Below, piece after piece: positions 16,855 through 26,100 of a stretch of DNA of 64,000 nt. The stretch is from NCBI GenBank assembly GCA_036267135.1, contig DATAWQ010000054.1, forward strand, positions 1 to 64,000. The letters are read 5' to 3'. How positions within the stretch are numbered: position 1 is the stretch's first letter; the number at the start of each line of letters is the position of its first letter. Position numbers and translations under genes: made by a program. The notes below the pieces were generated by a model. That model saw nothing but the letters and a program-made list of their open reading frames with translations, ran no database searches and was not told the DNA's origin. This DNA comes from PALSA-505 sp036267135. Its GTDB lineage: Bacteria > Actinomycetota > Actinomycetes > Streptosporangiales > Streptosporangiaceae.

Positions 16855-17622
16855 ATGACCGCAGGAGGCGCAGGGCCGCGCAGGGGCGACTCGGAGGGTG
16901 GACGGCCAGAGGGTGGACGGCCAGAGGGTGGGCTGGTGGACGGGGGGCTGGTGGAGGGGGTTGATGGGCGGGTGGTTGAAGGGATAAAGGAGGAGGTTTG
17001 GCGGTTGCATGGGGAGTTGCCGAGGTATGGGCTGGTGGCTTGGACGTCGGGGAACGTGTCGGCGCGGGTGCCGGGGACCGGGCTGATGGTGATCAAGCCG
17101 AGCGGGGTCGGTTACGACGAACTGACGCCGGACTCGATGGTGGTGTGCGACCTCGACGGCAACCGGGTCCAGGGGGAGTTCAGCCCGTCCAGCGACACGG
17201 GGGCGCACGCTTACGTCTACCGGCACATGAAGGATGTGGGCGGGGTGGTGCACACGCACTCGGCTTACGCGACCGCGTGGGCGGCGCGGGGGGAGCCGAT
17301 CCCCTGCGTGCTGACCGCGATCGCGGACGAGTTCGGGGGCGAGATACCGGTCGGGCCGTTCGCGCTGATCGGCGGGGACGAGATCGGCAAGGGCGTGGTG
17401 GCGACGCTGAGGGGGCACCGCTCCCCCGCCGTGCTGATGCGCAGCCACGGCGTGTTCGCCATCGGGCCGACCGCCCGCAAGGCGGTGCAGGCGGCGGTCA
17501 TGTGCGAGGACGCGGCCCGTACGGTGCACCTGGCCCGGGCCTTCGGTGAGCCGAAACCGCTGACCAACGAGCAGATTGACGCCCTGCATGACCGCTATAC
17601 CCACCACTATGGCCAGCGATAA
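16855..17622 (+). CDS. araD: L-ribulose-5-phosphate 4-epimerase
   Basis: 255 residues from ATG 16855. Class II aldolase fold, zinc-dependent; converts L-ribulose 5-phosphate to D-xylulose 5-phosphate. Visible: LPRYGLVAWTSGNVSAR, MVIKPSGVGYDELTPDSMVV, SSDTGAHAYVYRHMKDVGGVVHTHSAYATAWA with the metal-binding HTH pair, and LMRSHGVFAIGPTARKAVQAA with the third metal histidine. Family members start near VEGIKEEV; the first ~40 residues here are Gly/Pro/Glu repeats (GGRPEGGRPEGG) with T-rich third positions, so the true start may be a GTG near 16970. The araA-like gene follows after 36 bases. Confidence 0.88.
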   Translation: MTAGGAGPRRGDSEGGRPEGGRPEGGLVDGGLVEGVDGRVVEGIKEEVWRLHGELPRYGLVAWTSGNVSARVPGTGLMVIKPSGVGYDELTPDSMVVCDLDGNRVQGEFSPSSDTGAHAYVYRHMKDVGGVVHTHSAYATAWAARGEPIPCVLTAIADEFGGEIPVGPFALIGGDEIGKGVVATLRGHRSPAVLMRSHGVFAIGPTARKAVQAAVMCEDAARTVHLARAFGEPKPLTNEQIDALHDRYTHHYGQR

Positions 17623-17633
17623 AGCTCGGCGTG

Positions 17634-17650
17634 ACGGTGGCCACCGTTAA
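17634..17650. repeat. GGTGGCCACC dispersed palindromic repeat, copy 1
   Basis: ACGGTGGCCACCGTTAA contains the palindrome GGTGGCCACC and merges into the AAGGAGG ribosome site of the araA-like gene. Related copies lie near 29828, 53910 and 53969, with a partial one near 63017. Confidence 0.55.
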
Positions 17651-17658
17651 GGAGGATC

Positions 17659-19056
17659 ATGACTTCGGGTAAGCCCAAGATCGGCATATTGGGGATCATG
17701 CAGGACCTGTACGACGACATGATCCCGGGCATCGCCGAGCGGCAGGCCGGATACGCGGCGCAGTTGGCCCATCATCTGGCCGGGGTGGCCGAGTTCGTCC
17801 CGGGCGAGCCGATCAAGCACCGGGAAGACGCCGAGCGGGTGATGCGCCAGTTCGAGGCGGCCGGGCTGGACGGCGTGATGGTCGTGATGCTGACCTACGG
17901 CCCGGCCATGCGGGTGGCGCGGCTGCTCAGCGAGTCGCGGCTGCCGATCTGCCTGGCCAACATCCAGCCGGAGCCGAACGTGACCGCGGCCTGGGATATG
18001 GCCGACATGACCTACAACCAGGGGGTGCACGGGGCGCAGGACACGGCCAACGCGATGGTGCGGGCCGGGCGGGCGTTCCATGTGCTGACCGATGATTGGA
18101 AGGCGGACTCGTTCCGCGCCGACGTGGGCCGGTGGGCGCGGGCGGCCGCGGCGGTGACCAGGTGGAAGTCGCTCAAGGTGGCGATATTCGGGTACGCGAT
18201 GAACGACATGGGCGACATCAGGGTGGACGAGAGCGCGCTGGTGCGGAGCCTCGGGCCGGAGATTCTGGCGGTCGCGCCCGGTGACTTGTGGCGGGCGATG
18301 GGCGAGGTCACCGAGGGCGAGACGCAGGACGTGATCGCGTTCGAGGACGAGGAGTTCGACATCGACCCGGAGCTGTCGATGGAGGAGCGGGAGGATCACG
18401 CCCGGATGCAGGTGGCGATCCGGCGGATCCTGGACGACCGGGGCTTTGGGGCGTACACGGCGCACTTCGACGCGATCGGTGAGGACGGGCGGTTCTCCCG
18501 GCTACCGCTGGCCGCGGCGTCGACGCTGATGGCCTACGGGTACGGGTACGCGGCCGAGGGCGACGTGCTGACCGCGAGCCTGGTGTCGGCGGGGCACAAC
18601 CTGATCGGCAACGCGCACTTCACCGAGATGTACGCGATGGATTTCCCGTCGGACTCGGTGCTGATGAGCCACATGGGCGAGGGCAACTGGAAGGTGGCGC
18701 GGGCAGACCGGCCGGTGCGGCTGATCAAGCGCCCGCTGGGCATCGGCCGGCTCGACGACCCGCCGACGTTCCTGTTCCAGTACCAGCCGGGGCCCGCCAC
18801 GCTGGCCACGCTGGTGTCGCTGGAGGGCACGAGGTTCCGGCTGGTGGTGGCCGAGGGCGAGAACCTGGACTCCGATGAGCTGCCCGCGCTGGAGATGCCG
18901 TACGGGCAGTTCCGGCCGGCCTCGGGCCTGCGGGCCTGCCTGAACGGGTGGCTGAAGGCCGGCGGCCCGCACCACGAGGTGATGAACCTGGGTTACCACG
19001 CGGCCGACTGGAAGGTGTTCTGCGAGCTGACCGGAATCGAGTTCGTGCAGGTCTGA
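17659..19056 (+). CDS. araA: L-arabinose isomerase-family protein
   Basis: 465 residues, ATG with AAGGAGG seven bases ahead. The protein shows the L-fucose/L-arabinose isomerase family layout: Rossmann-like start (KIGILGIMQDLYDDM), LDGVMVVMLTYGPAMRVARLL, an insertion with a long acidic segment, then the metal-site half with ASTLMAYGYGYAAEGDVLTASL, FTEMYAMDFPSDSVLMSHMGEGNW and the closing beta domain. In context it should convert L-arabinose to L-ribulose, the substrate of AraB. It is diverged from classical AraA, so a related sugar is possible. The permease gene begins 18 bases after its stop. Confidence 0.8.
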   Translation: MTSGKPKIGILGIMQDLYDDMIPGIAERQAGYAAQLAHHLAGVAEFVPGEPIKHREDAERVMRQFEAAGLDGVMVVMLTYGPAMRVARLLSESRLPICLANIQPEPNVTAAWDMADMTYNQGVHGAQDTANAMVRAGRAFHVLTDDWKADSFRADVGRWARAAAAVTRWKSLKVAIFGYAMNDMGDIRVDESALVRSLGPEILAVAPGDLWRAMGEVTEGETQDVIAFEDEEFDIDPELSMEEREDHARMQVAIRRILDDRGFGAYTAHFDAIGEDGRFSRLPLAAASTLMAYGYGYAAEGDVLTASLVSAGHNLIGNAHFTEMYAMDFPSDSVLMSHMGEGNWKVARADRPVRLIKRPLGIGRLDDPPTFLFQYQPGPATLATLVSLEGTRFRLVVAEGENLDSDELPALEMPYGQFRPASGLRACLNGWLKAGGPHHEVMNLGYHAADWKVFCELTGIEFVQV

Positions 19057-19074
19057 AGGTCTAACCTGTCGCTG

Positions 19075-20232
19075 GTGATCCTTCTACGCGGGCTGGGGCA
19101 CGCGCTGGCGGTGGCCGGGACGATGACCTGGGAGATCACCTGGTCGCTGATCCTGGGTTTCGTGCTGTCGTCGGTCGTGTCGGCGCTGGTGCGCCGGGAC
19201 ACGGTGACCCGGCTGCTCGGCGGCTCGGGCGCGCGGACGCTGGTGGTGGCGGCCGGGCTTGGCGCGGCCTCGTCGTCGTGCTCGTACGCGGCGGTGGCGC
19301 TGGCCCGGGCGCTGTTCCGCAAGGGCGCCAGCTTCACCGCCGCGATGACGTTCGAGATCGCGAGCACGAACCTGGTGGTCGAGCTGGGCATCATCCTGGC
19401 GCTGCTGATCTCCTGGCAGTTCACGCTGGCCGAATTCGTGGGCGGGCCGCTGATGATCGTGGCGGTGGCGGTGGCGTTCCGGCTGTTCGTGCGGGGACGG
19501 CTGATCGAGGCGGCGCGGGAGCAGGCGGACAAGGGGCTGGCGGGCTCGATGGAGGGGCACGCGGCCATGGACATGAGCGTGCGCGCCGACGGCCCGCTGT
19601 GGCGGCGGCTGGCCAGCCGGGACGGGTACACCGCGGTGAGCCACATCTTCGTGATGGAGTGGGCCGCCGTGCTGCGCGACGTGGTGGTGGGGCTGCTGAT
19701 CGCGGGGGCGGTGGGGGCGTGGGTGCCCGATTCGTTCTGGCGGTCGCTGTTCCTGGCCGGGCACCCGCTGGGCGCGCGGCTGTGGGGGCCGGTGATCGGG
19801 CCGGTGATCTCGCTGCTGAGCTTCGTGTGCTCGATCGGGAACGTGCCGCTGGCCGCGGTGCTGTGGAACGGCGGTATCAGCTTCGGCGGGGTGGTGGCGT
19901 TCATCTTCGCCGACCTGATCATCATCCCGATCCTGTTCATCTACCGGAAGTACTACGGGACAGCGATGACGCTGGTCATCCTCGGCGTCTTCTACGCGGC
20001 GATGGTGGTGGCCGGGTACGCGGTCGAGTTCGGGTTCGGCGGTCTCGGCCTGGTGCCCACCGCGCGGGACGCCCGGGTGGGGGCCGAGGGGATCACGTGG
20101 AACTACACCACTGTCCTGAACATCGTGTTCCTGCTGGTGGCCGTGGCGCTGGTGGTGCGGTTCTTCCGGTCTGGCGGCAGGCCGATGCTGAAGATGATGG
20201 GCGGCGCGCCAGGCGACGATCATCATAATTAA
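19075..20232 (+). CDS. DUF318/ArsP-type permease
   Basis: 385 residues, GTG start. Eight or so hydrophobic segments and the family hallmarks ASSSCSYAAVALARALFRKG and TFEIASTNLVVELGIILALL, then FVCSIGNVPLAAVLWNGG in the second half, are typical of DUF318 (YraQ/ArsP-like) permeases. Some relatives export organoarsenicals or metals; the substrate here is unknown. It ends with His-His-Asn after Asp-Asp, a possible metal tail. It closely follows the arabinose isomerase gene, so co-transcription is likely even though a sugar role is not expected of the family. Confidence 0.82.
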   Translation: MILLRGLGHALAVAGTMTWEITWSLILGFVLSSVVSALVRRDTVTRLLGGSGARTLVVAAGLGAASSSCSYAAVALARALFRKGASFTAAMTFEIASTNLVVELGIILALLISWQFTLAEFVGGPLMIVAVAVAFRLFVRGRLIEAAREQADKGLAGSMEGHAAMDMSVRADGPLWRRLASRDGYTAVSHIFVMEWAAVLRDVVVGLLIAGAVGAWVPDSFWRSLFLAGHPLGARLWGPVIGPVISLLSFVCSIGNVPLAAVLWNGGISFGGVVAFIFADLIIIPILFIYRKYYGTAMTLVILGVFYAAMVVAGYAVEFGFGGLGLVPTARDARVGAEGITWNYTTVLNIVFLLVAVALVVRFFRSGGRPMLKMMGGAPGDDHHN

Positions 20233-20312
20233 CGGCTGCGCCAAGAAACGCCGGGCCCTGCGCAAGCACGACCAGACGCCACCGCCCGCCGGGTCCATCC
20301 CGGCAGGCGGCG

Positions 20313-20357
20313 GGTGCTGCGGTAGTAGGTGCTGCGGTAGTAGGTGCTGCGGTGGTG
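20313..20357. repeat. Three 15-bp tandem units between convergent genes
   Basis: GGTGCTGCGGTAGTA occurs twice and a variant (GGTGGTG ending) once, head to tail, between the permease and the next leftward gene. No role visible. Confidence 0.8.
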
Positions 20358-20380
20358 GCTGGCCGTGGTGGGCGGCCAGG

Positions 20381-20917
20381 CTAGGCATTCTGCAGCGCGG
20401 TGGTGGTCTCGGCGGCAGGCAGGCGTGAGGCCCGGACGCCGAGGGCGAAGGTGCGCACCAGGATCATCGCGATGGCCATGAAGATCAGCCCGTCGGTGAT
20501 GGCCGCCGCGCTGACGTGATTGGCGATGGCCCAGTTGACCAGCGGCGTGTGGAACCAGTGCCCGACACCGTAGGAGAACGCGGCCCGGGCGGCGACGATC
20601 ACGGTCCACAGCGCCGCGTACGGCACGCCCGCCCGGCTGACCGGCTGGCCGGTGCTGGGGCTGCGGTACACGCCCATCAGAGCGGCCGCGACCAGCCCAA
20701 ACAGCAGCCCGGCGGCCACGCCCGCGATCTCGACGATCAGGCCGGTACCGCTGGACACCGGGCGGTCCACGAACAGCGGGATGATGACGGCGGCGGCGAT
20801 GACCGGACGCAGCAGGCGCATCGAGTTGATCTTGCGTGCGCTGCCGTAGTCGGTGGCGAGCACGGTGACCAGCACGATGCCGTTGACGATCTCGGCCTCG
20901 GTCAGTTCGGAAAGCAT
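20381..20917 (-). CDS. Small multi-pass membrane protein
   Basis: 178 residues from the ATG at 20915-20917, which has AGGAG eight bases ahead. Several hydrophobic stretches follow a short charged N-terminus (LRPVIAAAVIIPLFV, IVEIAGVAAGLLFGLVAAALMG, YAALWTVIVAARAAFSYGVG, DGLIFMAIAMILVRTFALG), suggesting four or five membrane helices. The sequence is reminiscent of CcdC/DUF1453-type proteins, but I would not insist. It stands alone between the permease and the two-component genes. Confidence 0.7.
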   Translation of the reverse strand: MLSELTEAEIVNGIVLVTVLATDYGSARKINSMRLLRPVIAAAVIIPLFVDRPVSSGTGLIVEIAGVAAGLLFGLVAAALMGVYRSPSTGQPVSRAGVPYAALWTVIVAARAAFSYGVGHWFHTPLVNWAIANHVSAAAITDGLIFMAIAMILVRTFALGVRASRLPAAETTTALQNA

Positions 20918-21065
20918 CTCAGTTTCTCCTGATGTGGTTGGTTCCTGCGATGCCTCCACCTTCGCCGGTCAGGGTGGATCTGCGCGTCGGAGTACGGGCT
21001 GGTCAGCGGCATGACGCGACTCGCCCGGCCTAGTACCAGGTGGTACCAGGACCGGTCCCGCGAAG

Positions 21066-21083
21066 GTCAGCCCATGGGCTGAC
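21066..21083. promoter_or_regulatory. 18-bp perfect palindrome upstream of the sensor kinase gene
   Basis: GTCAGCCCATGGGCTGAC is self-complementary over all 18 bases and lies 34 bases before the kinase ATG. A TACCAGG direct repeat lies just upstream (about 21033-21050). Candidate operator for the response regulator. Confidence 0.5.
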
Positions 21084-21117
21084 GGCGCGGGGCCGCGGGG
21101 GTCCGTAGAGTCGGATC

Positions 21118-22317
21118 ATGCCGCCGATAGTCAACCGGCTGGCCCGCACCCTCGGGTATGTGTGGCTCGGCTTCGTGACGTTCCTGGTCTTCCCGCCCAA
21201 AGGGACGGCCGTGCTGGTGGTCCAGATCGTGGGTTACACGGTGCTCGGCCTCGGCATCGCGGCCTGGATGGCGATCGAGGTGCTCTCGGCGCGCGGCGCC
21301 GAGCGGATCCCGGCCTGGGGCCTGCCCTGGTCCCTCGGGGTGGTAGCGGCGGCCGCGGGGGCCGCATGCACCTCCGGCAACGGCAGCACGGCCTTGGTGA
21401 TCTTCACCGCCGTGGCCGCGATGTACGTGGGTGGCGAGCTAGATCTGTCGGCGGCGCTGGCGGTGACCAGCACGGGTGTGCTGGCGATCGAGGTCAGCGG
21501 GCTGATCTTCAGCGACAGCTACGGCACGCTGATCGGGTTCCCGGCGATCGTGCTGGCCGGCCTGGTGATCGGGCGGAACCGGGGCGCGTACCGGATCCAG
21601 GCCGAGCAGGCCGCGGCTCTGCTGGCCCAGCGCCAGCAGTTGCAGGCCGAGCAGCGCCGGGCCGACCTGCTCGACGAGCGGGCCAGGATCGCCAGGGAGA
21701 TTCACGACGTGCTGGCTCACTCACTCGGCGCGCTCGGGATCCAGGTCCAGGCGGCCAGGTCGATGCTGCGTAAGGACATCGACCAGGCCGACGAACTCCT
21801 GATCGCGGCTCAGCGGATGGCCGCCGAAGGCCTGGTGGAGACGCGCCGCGCCGTTCATGCCCTGCGGGCCGGCACCCTGCCGCTCAACGAGGAACTGGCC
21901 GGTGTCACCGACACGTACGCGCAGCGCTACCGCGTCGCGGTCTCCTTCGAGACCGGCGGCGTCCCGGCGGCGATGCCGCCCGACGCGACGGTCGCACTGC
22001 TCCGCATCACCCAGGAAGCCCTGGTCAACGCGGCCAAGCACGCCTCGGGCCAGCCCGTGCAGGTCCGTCTGGACTACGGGGACGCCGACGTCAGGCTCAC
22101 CGTCCGCAACGACCTCCTCCCGGGCGCGGGCCCCGGCCAGCCGCCGGGTGTGACCACGGTCAATGGCGGCTACGGCCTGACCGGGATGCACGAGCGGCTG
22201 AAGCTGCTGAACGGGACTCTGGAGGCCGGGCGCCGCGACGGACAGTGGATCGTGACGGCGGGATTGCCGCGCCCCGCAGCCCCGGCGACCCCTGGTGCTG
22301 ACAACATGGCGTCATGA
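21118..22317 (+). CDS. NarL-type sensor histidine kinase
   Basis: 399 residues. Four to five hydrophobic segments make up the N-terminal ~150 residues. A linker helix (AEQAAALLAQRQQLQAEQRR) then leads to the HisKA_3 dimerisation box REIHDVLAHSLGALGIQ with the phosphorylated His196. The ATPase domain shows ITQEALVNAAKHA (N box) and GGYGLTGMHERLKLLNG (G box). The response regulator gene overlaps its stop by four bases. It has the layout of DesK/LiaS-like membrane sensors; the signal is unknown. Confidence 0.9.
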   Translation: MPPIVNRLARTLGYVWLGFVTFLVFPPKGTAVLVVQIVGYTVLGLGIAAWMAIEVLSARGAERIPAWGLPWSLGVVAAAAGAACTSGNGSTALVIFTAVAAMYVGGELDLSAALAVTSTGVLAIEVSGLIFSDSYGTLIGFPAIVLAGLVIGRNRGAYRIQAEQAAALLAQRQQLQAEQRRADLLDERARIAREIHDVLAHSLGALGIQVQAARSMLRKDIDQADELLIAAQRMAAEGLVETRRAVHALRAGTLPLNEELAGVTDTYAQRYRVAVSFETGGVPAAMPPDATVALLRITQEALVNAAKHASGQPVQVRLDYGDADVRLTVRNDLLPGAGPGQPPGVTTVNGGYGLTGMHERLKLLNGTLEAGRRDGQWIVTAGLPRPAAPATPGADNMAS

Positions 22318-23012
22318 CTTCGGAGGCCGCCGAGGCGCCGCTGCGCATCGTCATCGCCGACGACCAGGCCAGCGTGCGCCAGGGCCTGGTGCTGCTGCTC
22401 GACGGGCGGGCGGACATCTCGGTGGTCGGCGCCGCGGCCGACGGGGAGCAGGCGCTGGACCTGGTGGCGCGGCACCACCCTGACGCGGTGCTGCTCGACC
22501 TGAACATGCCCGTGCTCGACGGGGTCGGCGCCATCCGCAGGCTGCGGGCCGAGCACCCGGACGTCGCGATCGTCGTGCTCACCACGTACGCGGACGACGC
22601 TTCCGTGCTCGACGCGCTGCGGGCCGGCGCGCGGAGCTATCTCACCAAGGACGCCGACCACACCGAGATCGCCCAGGCGCTGCACGCGGCGGCGGGCGGG
22701 CTGACGGTGTTCGACCCGAGGGTGCACGACACGCTGCTCGCGGCCACTGCCGGCCCGGTCGCCGAGGCCGCCCCGGCCGCTGCGGCCGGGGCGGCGCCGA
22801 CGTCGGCGACCGGGGCGCCGGACGGGCTGACCCGGCGTGAGCTGGAGATCCTGCGTCTCATCGCCCAAGGGATGACCAACCCGGAGATCGCCGCTCAGCT
22901 GTTCCTGAGCAACCACACGATCAAGACCCACATCAGCCGGATCTTCGCCAAGACCGGGTCCAGGGACCGGGCCGCCGCCATCGGCTACGCGCACCGCCAC
23001 GACCTCGGCTGA
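22314..23012 (+). CDS. NarL/FixJ-type response regulator
   Basis: 232 residues, ATG overlapping the kinase stop (ATGA). Receiver domain: IVIADDQASVRQGLVLLL, phospho-acceptor in VLLDLNMPVLDG (Asp62), TTYADDASVLDALRAGARSYLTKDA. An Ala-rich linker (residues ~145-165) leads to a LuxR-type HTH (LTRRELEILRLIAQGMTNPEIAAQLFLSNHTIKTHISRIF). Partner of the kinase encoded upstream. The palindrome before the kinase gene is a candidate target. Confidence 0.93.
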   Translation: MTSEAAEAPLRIVIADDQASVRQGLVLLLDGRADISVVGAAADGEQALDLVARHHPDAVLLDLNMPVLDGVGAIRRLRAEHPDVAIVVLTTYADDASVLDALRAGARSYLTKDADHTEIAQALHAAAGGLTVFDPRVHDTLLAATAGPVAEAAPAAAAGAAPTSATGAPDGLTRRELEILRLIAQGMTNPEIAAQLFLSNHTIKTHISRIFAKTGSRDRAAAIGYAHRHDLG

Positions 23013-23113
23013 CACCGGTCACGGGCGCCGGGGACCGGGCTGTCACGGACTTGGCCGGCCCGGTTGTCGCAGACCCGGGGGAATTGTCGGTACCCCGAGG
23101 TAGTTTCGGATGC

Positions 23114-26100
23114 GTGCTCGAATCTTTTCACCCAGCCGTCCGCACCTGGTTCGAGCGCAGGTTCCCGGCCGGGCCTACCGCGCCCCAGGCCGGGGGCTGG
23201 CGCGAGATCGCCGCGGGCGAACATACGCTGATCGCCGCGCCGACCGGCTCGGGTAAGACGCTGGCGGCGTTCCTGGTCTGCATCGACCGGCTATGCCACG
23301 CCGCGCAGCAACGTCAGCAGACCATGGCCTACGAGGACGAAGACGGCGCCGAGCCCAGGCCGGGGCCGCGGGTCGTGTACGTGTCCCCGCTGAAGGCGCT
23401 GGCCGTGGACATCCAGCAGAACCTGGACGCCCCGCTGCGGGAGATCGGCGAGGTGGCCAGGGAGCTTGGCTGCCCGGTCCCCGACATCAAGGTGGGGGTC
23501 AGGACCGGCGACACCGCCCAGGCCGACCGCGCCGCCATGCTGCGCCACCCGCCCGACTTCCTGGTCACCACGCCCGAGTCGCTGTACCTGCTGGTGACCT
23601 CCGAGCGCAGCCGGGAGATGCTGCGCAGCGTCCAGACCGTGATCGTGGACGAGATCCACGCGGTGGCCGGCAACAAGCGCGGTTCGCACCTCGCGCTGAC
23701 GCTGGAGCGGCTTGACCACGTGACCGACGGCCCGCTGCAGCGGGTAGGCCTGTCCGCCACCCAGCGGCCGATCGAGACCGTCGCCAGGCTGCTGGTGGGC
23801 GCCGGGCCCGGCCGCAGCCGCCCGGACGGGTCGCCGGACTGCCAGATCGTGGACTCCGGCCACCGCCGCGAGCTCGACCTGGCCCTGCAGTTGCCCGACG
23901 ACGAACTCGAAGCGGTCGCGTCCACCGACCAGATGTCCCAGATACTCGACCTCATCGCCGCCCAGGTGGTCGACCGCAAGACCACGCTGGTGTTCGTGAA
24001 CACCCGGCGGATGTCCGAACGGGTGGCCCACCAGCTCGGCGAGCGGCTCGGCGAGGACCAGGTAGCCGCGCACCACGGCAGCCTGTCCGCGGGCCGGCGG
24101 CAGCGGGTCGAGGCCAGGCTGCGGGCCGGCGACCTGAAGGCCCTGGTGGCCACCGCGTCGCTGGAGCTGGGCATCGACGTCGGGCCGGTGGAGCTGGTCT
24201 GCCAGATCGGCTCGCCGCGCAGCTTCGCCACGTTCCTGCAGCGGGTGGGCCGCTCCAACCACACCCTCAGCGGCGTCCCGACCGGCCGCCTGTACCCGAC
24301 CACCCGGGACGAGCTGGTCGAATGCGCCGCGCTGCTGCGCGGGGTGAAGGCGGGCAGGCTGGACGCGATCATCGTGCCCGAGCGCCCGCTAGACATCGTG
24401 GCCCAGCAGGTGGTGGCCGAGTGCGCCGCCCAGGACTGGGCCGAGGACGGCCTGTTCGAGCTGGTCACCACGGCGGCCCCGTTCGCCGGCCTGCCGCGCG
24501 AGGACTTCGACGAGGTCCTGGAGATGGTCTCCGAGGGCATCCGCACCGGCCGCGGCCGCCGGGCCGCCTACCTGCACCGCGATCAGGTGAACGGGCAGCT
24601 CCGGGCCAGGCGGGGCGCCCGGCTGGCCGCGCTCACCTCCGGCGGCGCCATCCCCGAACTGGGCGACTACCGGGTGATCGCCGAGCCGGACGAGACCCCG
24701 GTCGGCACGGTGAACGAGGACTGGGCCGTGGAGAGCATGGCCGGCGACGTGTTCCTGCTCGGCACCACGTCCTGGCGCATCCGCAAGGTGGAGCCGGGCA
24801 CCGTCCGGGTGGTGGACGCCCACGGCGCGCCCCCGTCCGCCCCGTTCTGGCTGGGTGAGGCGCCTGGCCGGACCATCGAGCTCTCCGACGAGGTTTCCAA
24901 GCTTCGCCAGGACATTAATGAACGGCTGCGCCACGAAAACACCGACGACACTCAGGCGCAGGCCCGGGCCTGGCTGCAGGAGGAGAGCGCCATCGGGCCG
25001 CTGGCCGCCGAGACGATCGTGCGGTACCTGGCCACCGGGCTGGCCGAGCTGGGCACGCTGCCCACGCTGGACACCATCGTGCTCGAGCGGTTCTTCGATC
25101 CCAGCGGCGGCATGCAACTCGTCGGGCACGTGCCCTACGGGGCCCGGGTGAACCGGGCGCTCGGCCTCGCCCTGCGCAAGCGGTTCTGCGTGACGTTCGA
25201 CTTCGAGCTGCAGGCGGCGGCCAGCGACGACGCCATCCTCCTGTCGCTCGGGCCGCAGCACAGCTTCCCGCTGGAGCGGGTGCCGAAGTTCCTGGCCTCC
25301 AAAACGGTGGAGAACGTGGTCAGGCAGGCGGTGCTGAACTCACCGATGTTCCCGGCCCGGTGGCGGTGGAACCTGAACACCTCGCTGACCGTGCTGCGGA
25401 TGCGCGGCGGCAAGAAGAACCCACCGGCCATCCAGCGGATGGAGGCCGACGACATGATGGCGGCGGTGTTCCCCACGCTGGCCGCCTGCCAGGAGAACGT
25501 GGCCCCAGGCCCGATCGACATCCCCGACCATCCCCTGGTCCGCCAGACGCTGGCCGACTGCCTGCACGAGGCGATGGACATCGAGGGGCTGCGGGCGCTG
25601 GTCGGCAAGATCGAGGCGGGCGAGGTGACCGTGGTGGTGCGCGACACCACCGAGCCGTCGGTGCTGGCGCACGAGATACTGAACGGCCGGCCGTTCACCT
25701 ACCTGGACGACGCCCCGCTGGAGGAGCGCCGCAGCCGGCAGGTGACGCTGCGGCGCGGCCTGCCGGTGGAGGCGCGCGACCTGGCCCACCTGGACCCGGA
25801 CGCCATCGCCCGGGTGCGCGACCAGGTCAGCCCCGAAGTGCGGGACGCCGACGAGCTGCACGACCTGCTGATGACCGTGCTCGGGCACCGGCCGGACCCG
25901 CGCTGGGAAACGCTGTTCGCCGACCTGGTATCGGCCGGGCGGGCGGTGGTGCTGCACGCGCCCGGCGACGACCTGTGGTGCTCCGTCGAGCGCAGGCCCC
26001 GGCTGGAGAAGTTGTTCCCCGGGGCCGCGGTGACCCCGGACCACCCCTCCCCCGTACCGGCCACCGCGCTGTCGCTTCAGGCGGGCGACCCGGACGAGAT

